Source: Actinomycetes bacterium
Lineage (GTDB): Bacteria; Actinomycetota; Acidimicrobiia; Acidimicrobiales; RAAP-2
Length of the DNA: 16,620 nt
Assembly: GCA_021850345.1 (NCBI GenBank)
Contig: JAJZMN010000055.1
Coordinates: 1 to 16,620, forward strand
Reading direction: 5' to 3'
The position numbers and the translations under genes are program-made. Positions 16,310 through 16,620 of the stretch are shown piece by piece; positions within the stretch are counted from its first letter, which is position 1; each line of letters opens with the position of its first letter. Under the pieces are notes generated by a model. The model was not told the DNA's origin, ran no database searches, and worked only from the letters and a program-made list of their open reading frames with translations.

Positions 16310-16620
16310 TCACTGAGGGCGCGTGAGGCCGCCGGCTGCGGATATCGCGTGCGCCCTGTCGAAGGCGGTCCGCACCGCCGTCACGGGGAGACTCGCATCG
16401 AGGATGCCCGCAGAGGTGCCGAAGATGTAGCCGGGCCACGCAGGGGCCGCCGCGAACACCTCGTCCACTCGCGCCGTCAGCACCTCTTCGGATACGGCGA
16501 ACGCGGCGAGATCGAGGCTGCCCCACAGGCAGAGCCGCCGCTTGGCGCGTGCCGCGAGCGAGGACGAGGCGACTTCCGATGCCGTCGCGCAGCCGTGCAG
16601 CGCGTCGATCCCGGTCCCCA
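16310..16620 (-). CDS. Uroporphyrinogen decarboxylase-family protein, C-terminal part (runs off the right edge)
   Basis: The minus-strand frame enters at the right edge and ends at TGA 16312-16310, giving 102 residues. The order of elements fits the C-terminal barrel half of the URO-D family: GIDALHG with the following helix, RLCLWGSLDLAAFA, an EEVLTARVDEVFAAA helix, GYIFGTSAGILDASLP and the closing AVRTAFDRAHA helix. The family includes HemE and corrinoid/coenzyme M methyltransferase subunits (MtaA, CmuA type). 'SLDLAAFAVSEE' and the loose ending are less canonical than HemE, so a URO-D-like methyltransferase-type protein is more likely than the haem enzyme. The catalytic N-terminal part is outside the window, so the substrate cannot be told. 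Confidence 0.7.
   Translation of the reverse strand, partial: GTGIDALHGCATASEVASSSLAARAKRRLCLWGSLDLAAFAVSEEVLTARVDEVFAAAPAWPGYIFGTSAGILDASLPVTAVRTAFDRAHAISAAGGLTRPQ

Overview
The window is a GC-rich, densely coded chromosomal segment of an actinobacterium. The base composition, the strong likeness of the c-subunit gene to the mycobacterial AtpE, and the order tsaC - glyA - wecA - atpZ/atpI - atpBEFHAGDC all point that way. This order is the conserved actinobacterial neighbourhood of the ATP synthase operon. A deep-branching lineage such as Acidimicrobiia is my inference; no rRNA is present to settle it.

Layout. Positions 2-142 hold the 3' end of a threonylcarbamoyl-AMP synthase gene (tsaC/sua5), followed by a hairpin terminator candidate. 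A thiolase-like gene of the TLP1 type (270-1826, minus) is inserted in the opposite orientation. It shares a 97-bp divergent promoter region, with a three-copy 13-bp tandem repeat, with glyA (1927-3321). wecA (3346-4713) follows. Then comes a complete F1Fo ATP synthase operon: two small accessory membrane proteins (atpZ-like, atpI), a (atpB), c (atpE), b (atpF), delta (atpH), alpha (atpA), gamma (atpG), beta (atpD) and epsilon (atpC), ending at 12751. Spacing is tight: atpF/atpH overlap by 4 nt, atpD/atpC by 1 nt, and the gaps are 2-3 nt at atpI/atpB, atpA/atpG and atpG/atpD. A convergent double-domain dCTP deaminase gene (12767-13927, minus) closes the operon. Beyond it lie a PEBP/YbhB gene (14009-14494), an unrecognised four-helix membrane protein with a repetitive Ala/Pro/Thr-rich tail (14688-15494), tandem terminator-like hairpins, the 3' remnant of a sedolisin protease gene (about 15737-16223), and the 3' end of a uroporphyrinogen-decarboxylase-family gene entering from the right on the minus strand (16310-16620).

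How the parts work together. The atp genes make the proton-driven rotary ATP synthase. glyA supplies one-carbon units, wecA starts a lipid-linked envelope glycan, and tsaC makes the t6A tRNA modification. The flanking genes are accessory.

Most notable observations. The delta subunit contains two consecutive copies of its N-terminal helical domain and is not fused to b, while mycobacteria have a fused b-delta protein. The c subunit keeps the bedaquiline-site residues except for Met at the position of mycobacterial Ala63. Epsilon has low-complexity insertions. Three genes share the same -10 hexamer, 6-nt gap, start codon geometry expected for leaderless mRNAs. No CRISPR array, phage, insertion sequence or clearly new multi-gene system was found.
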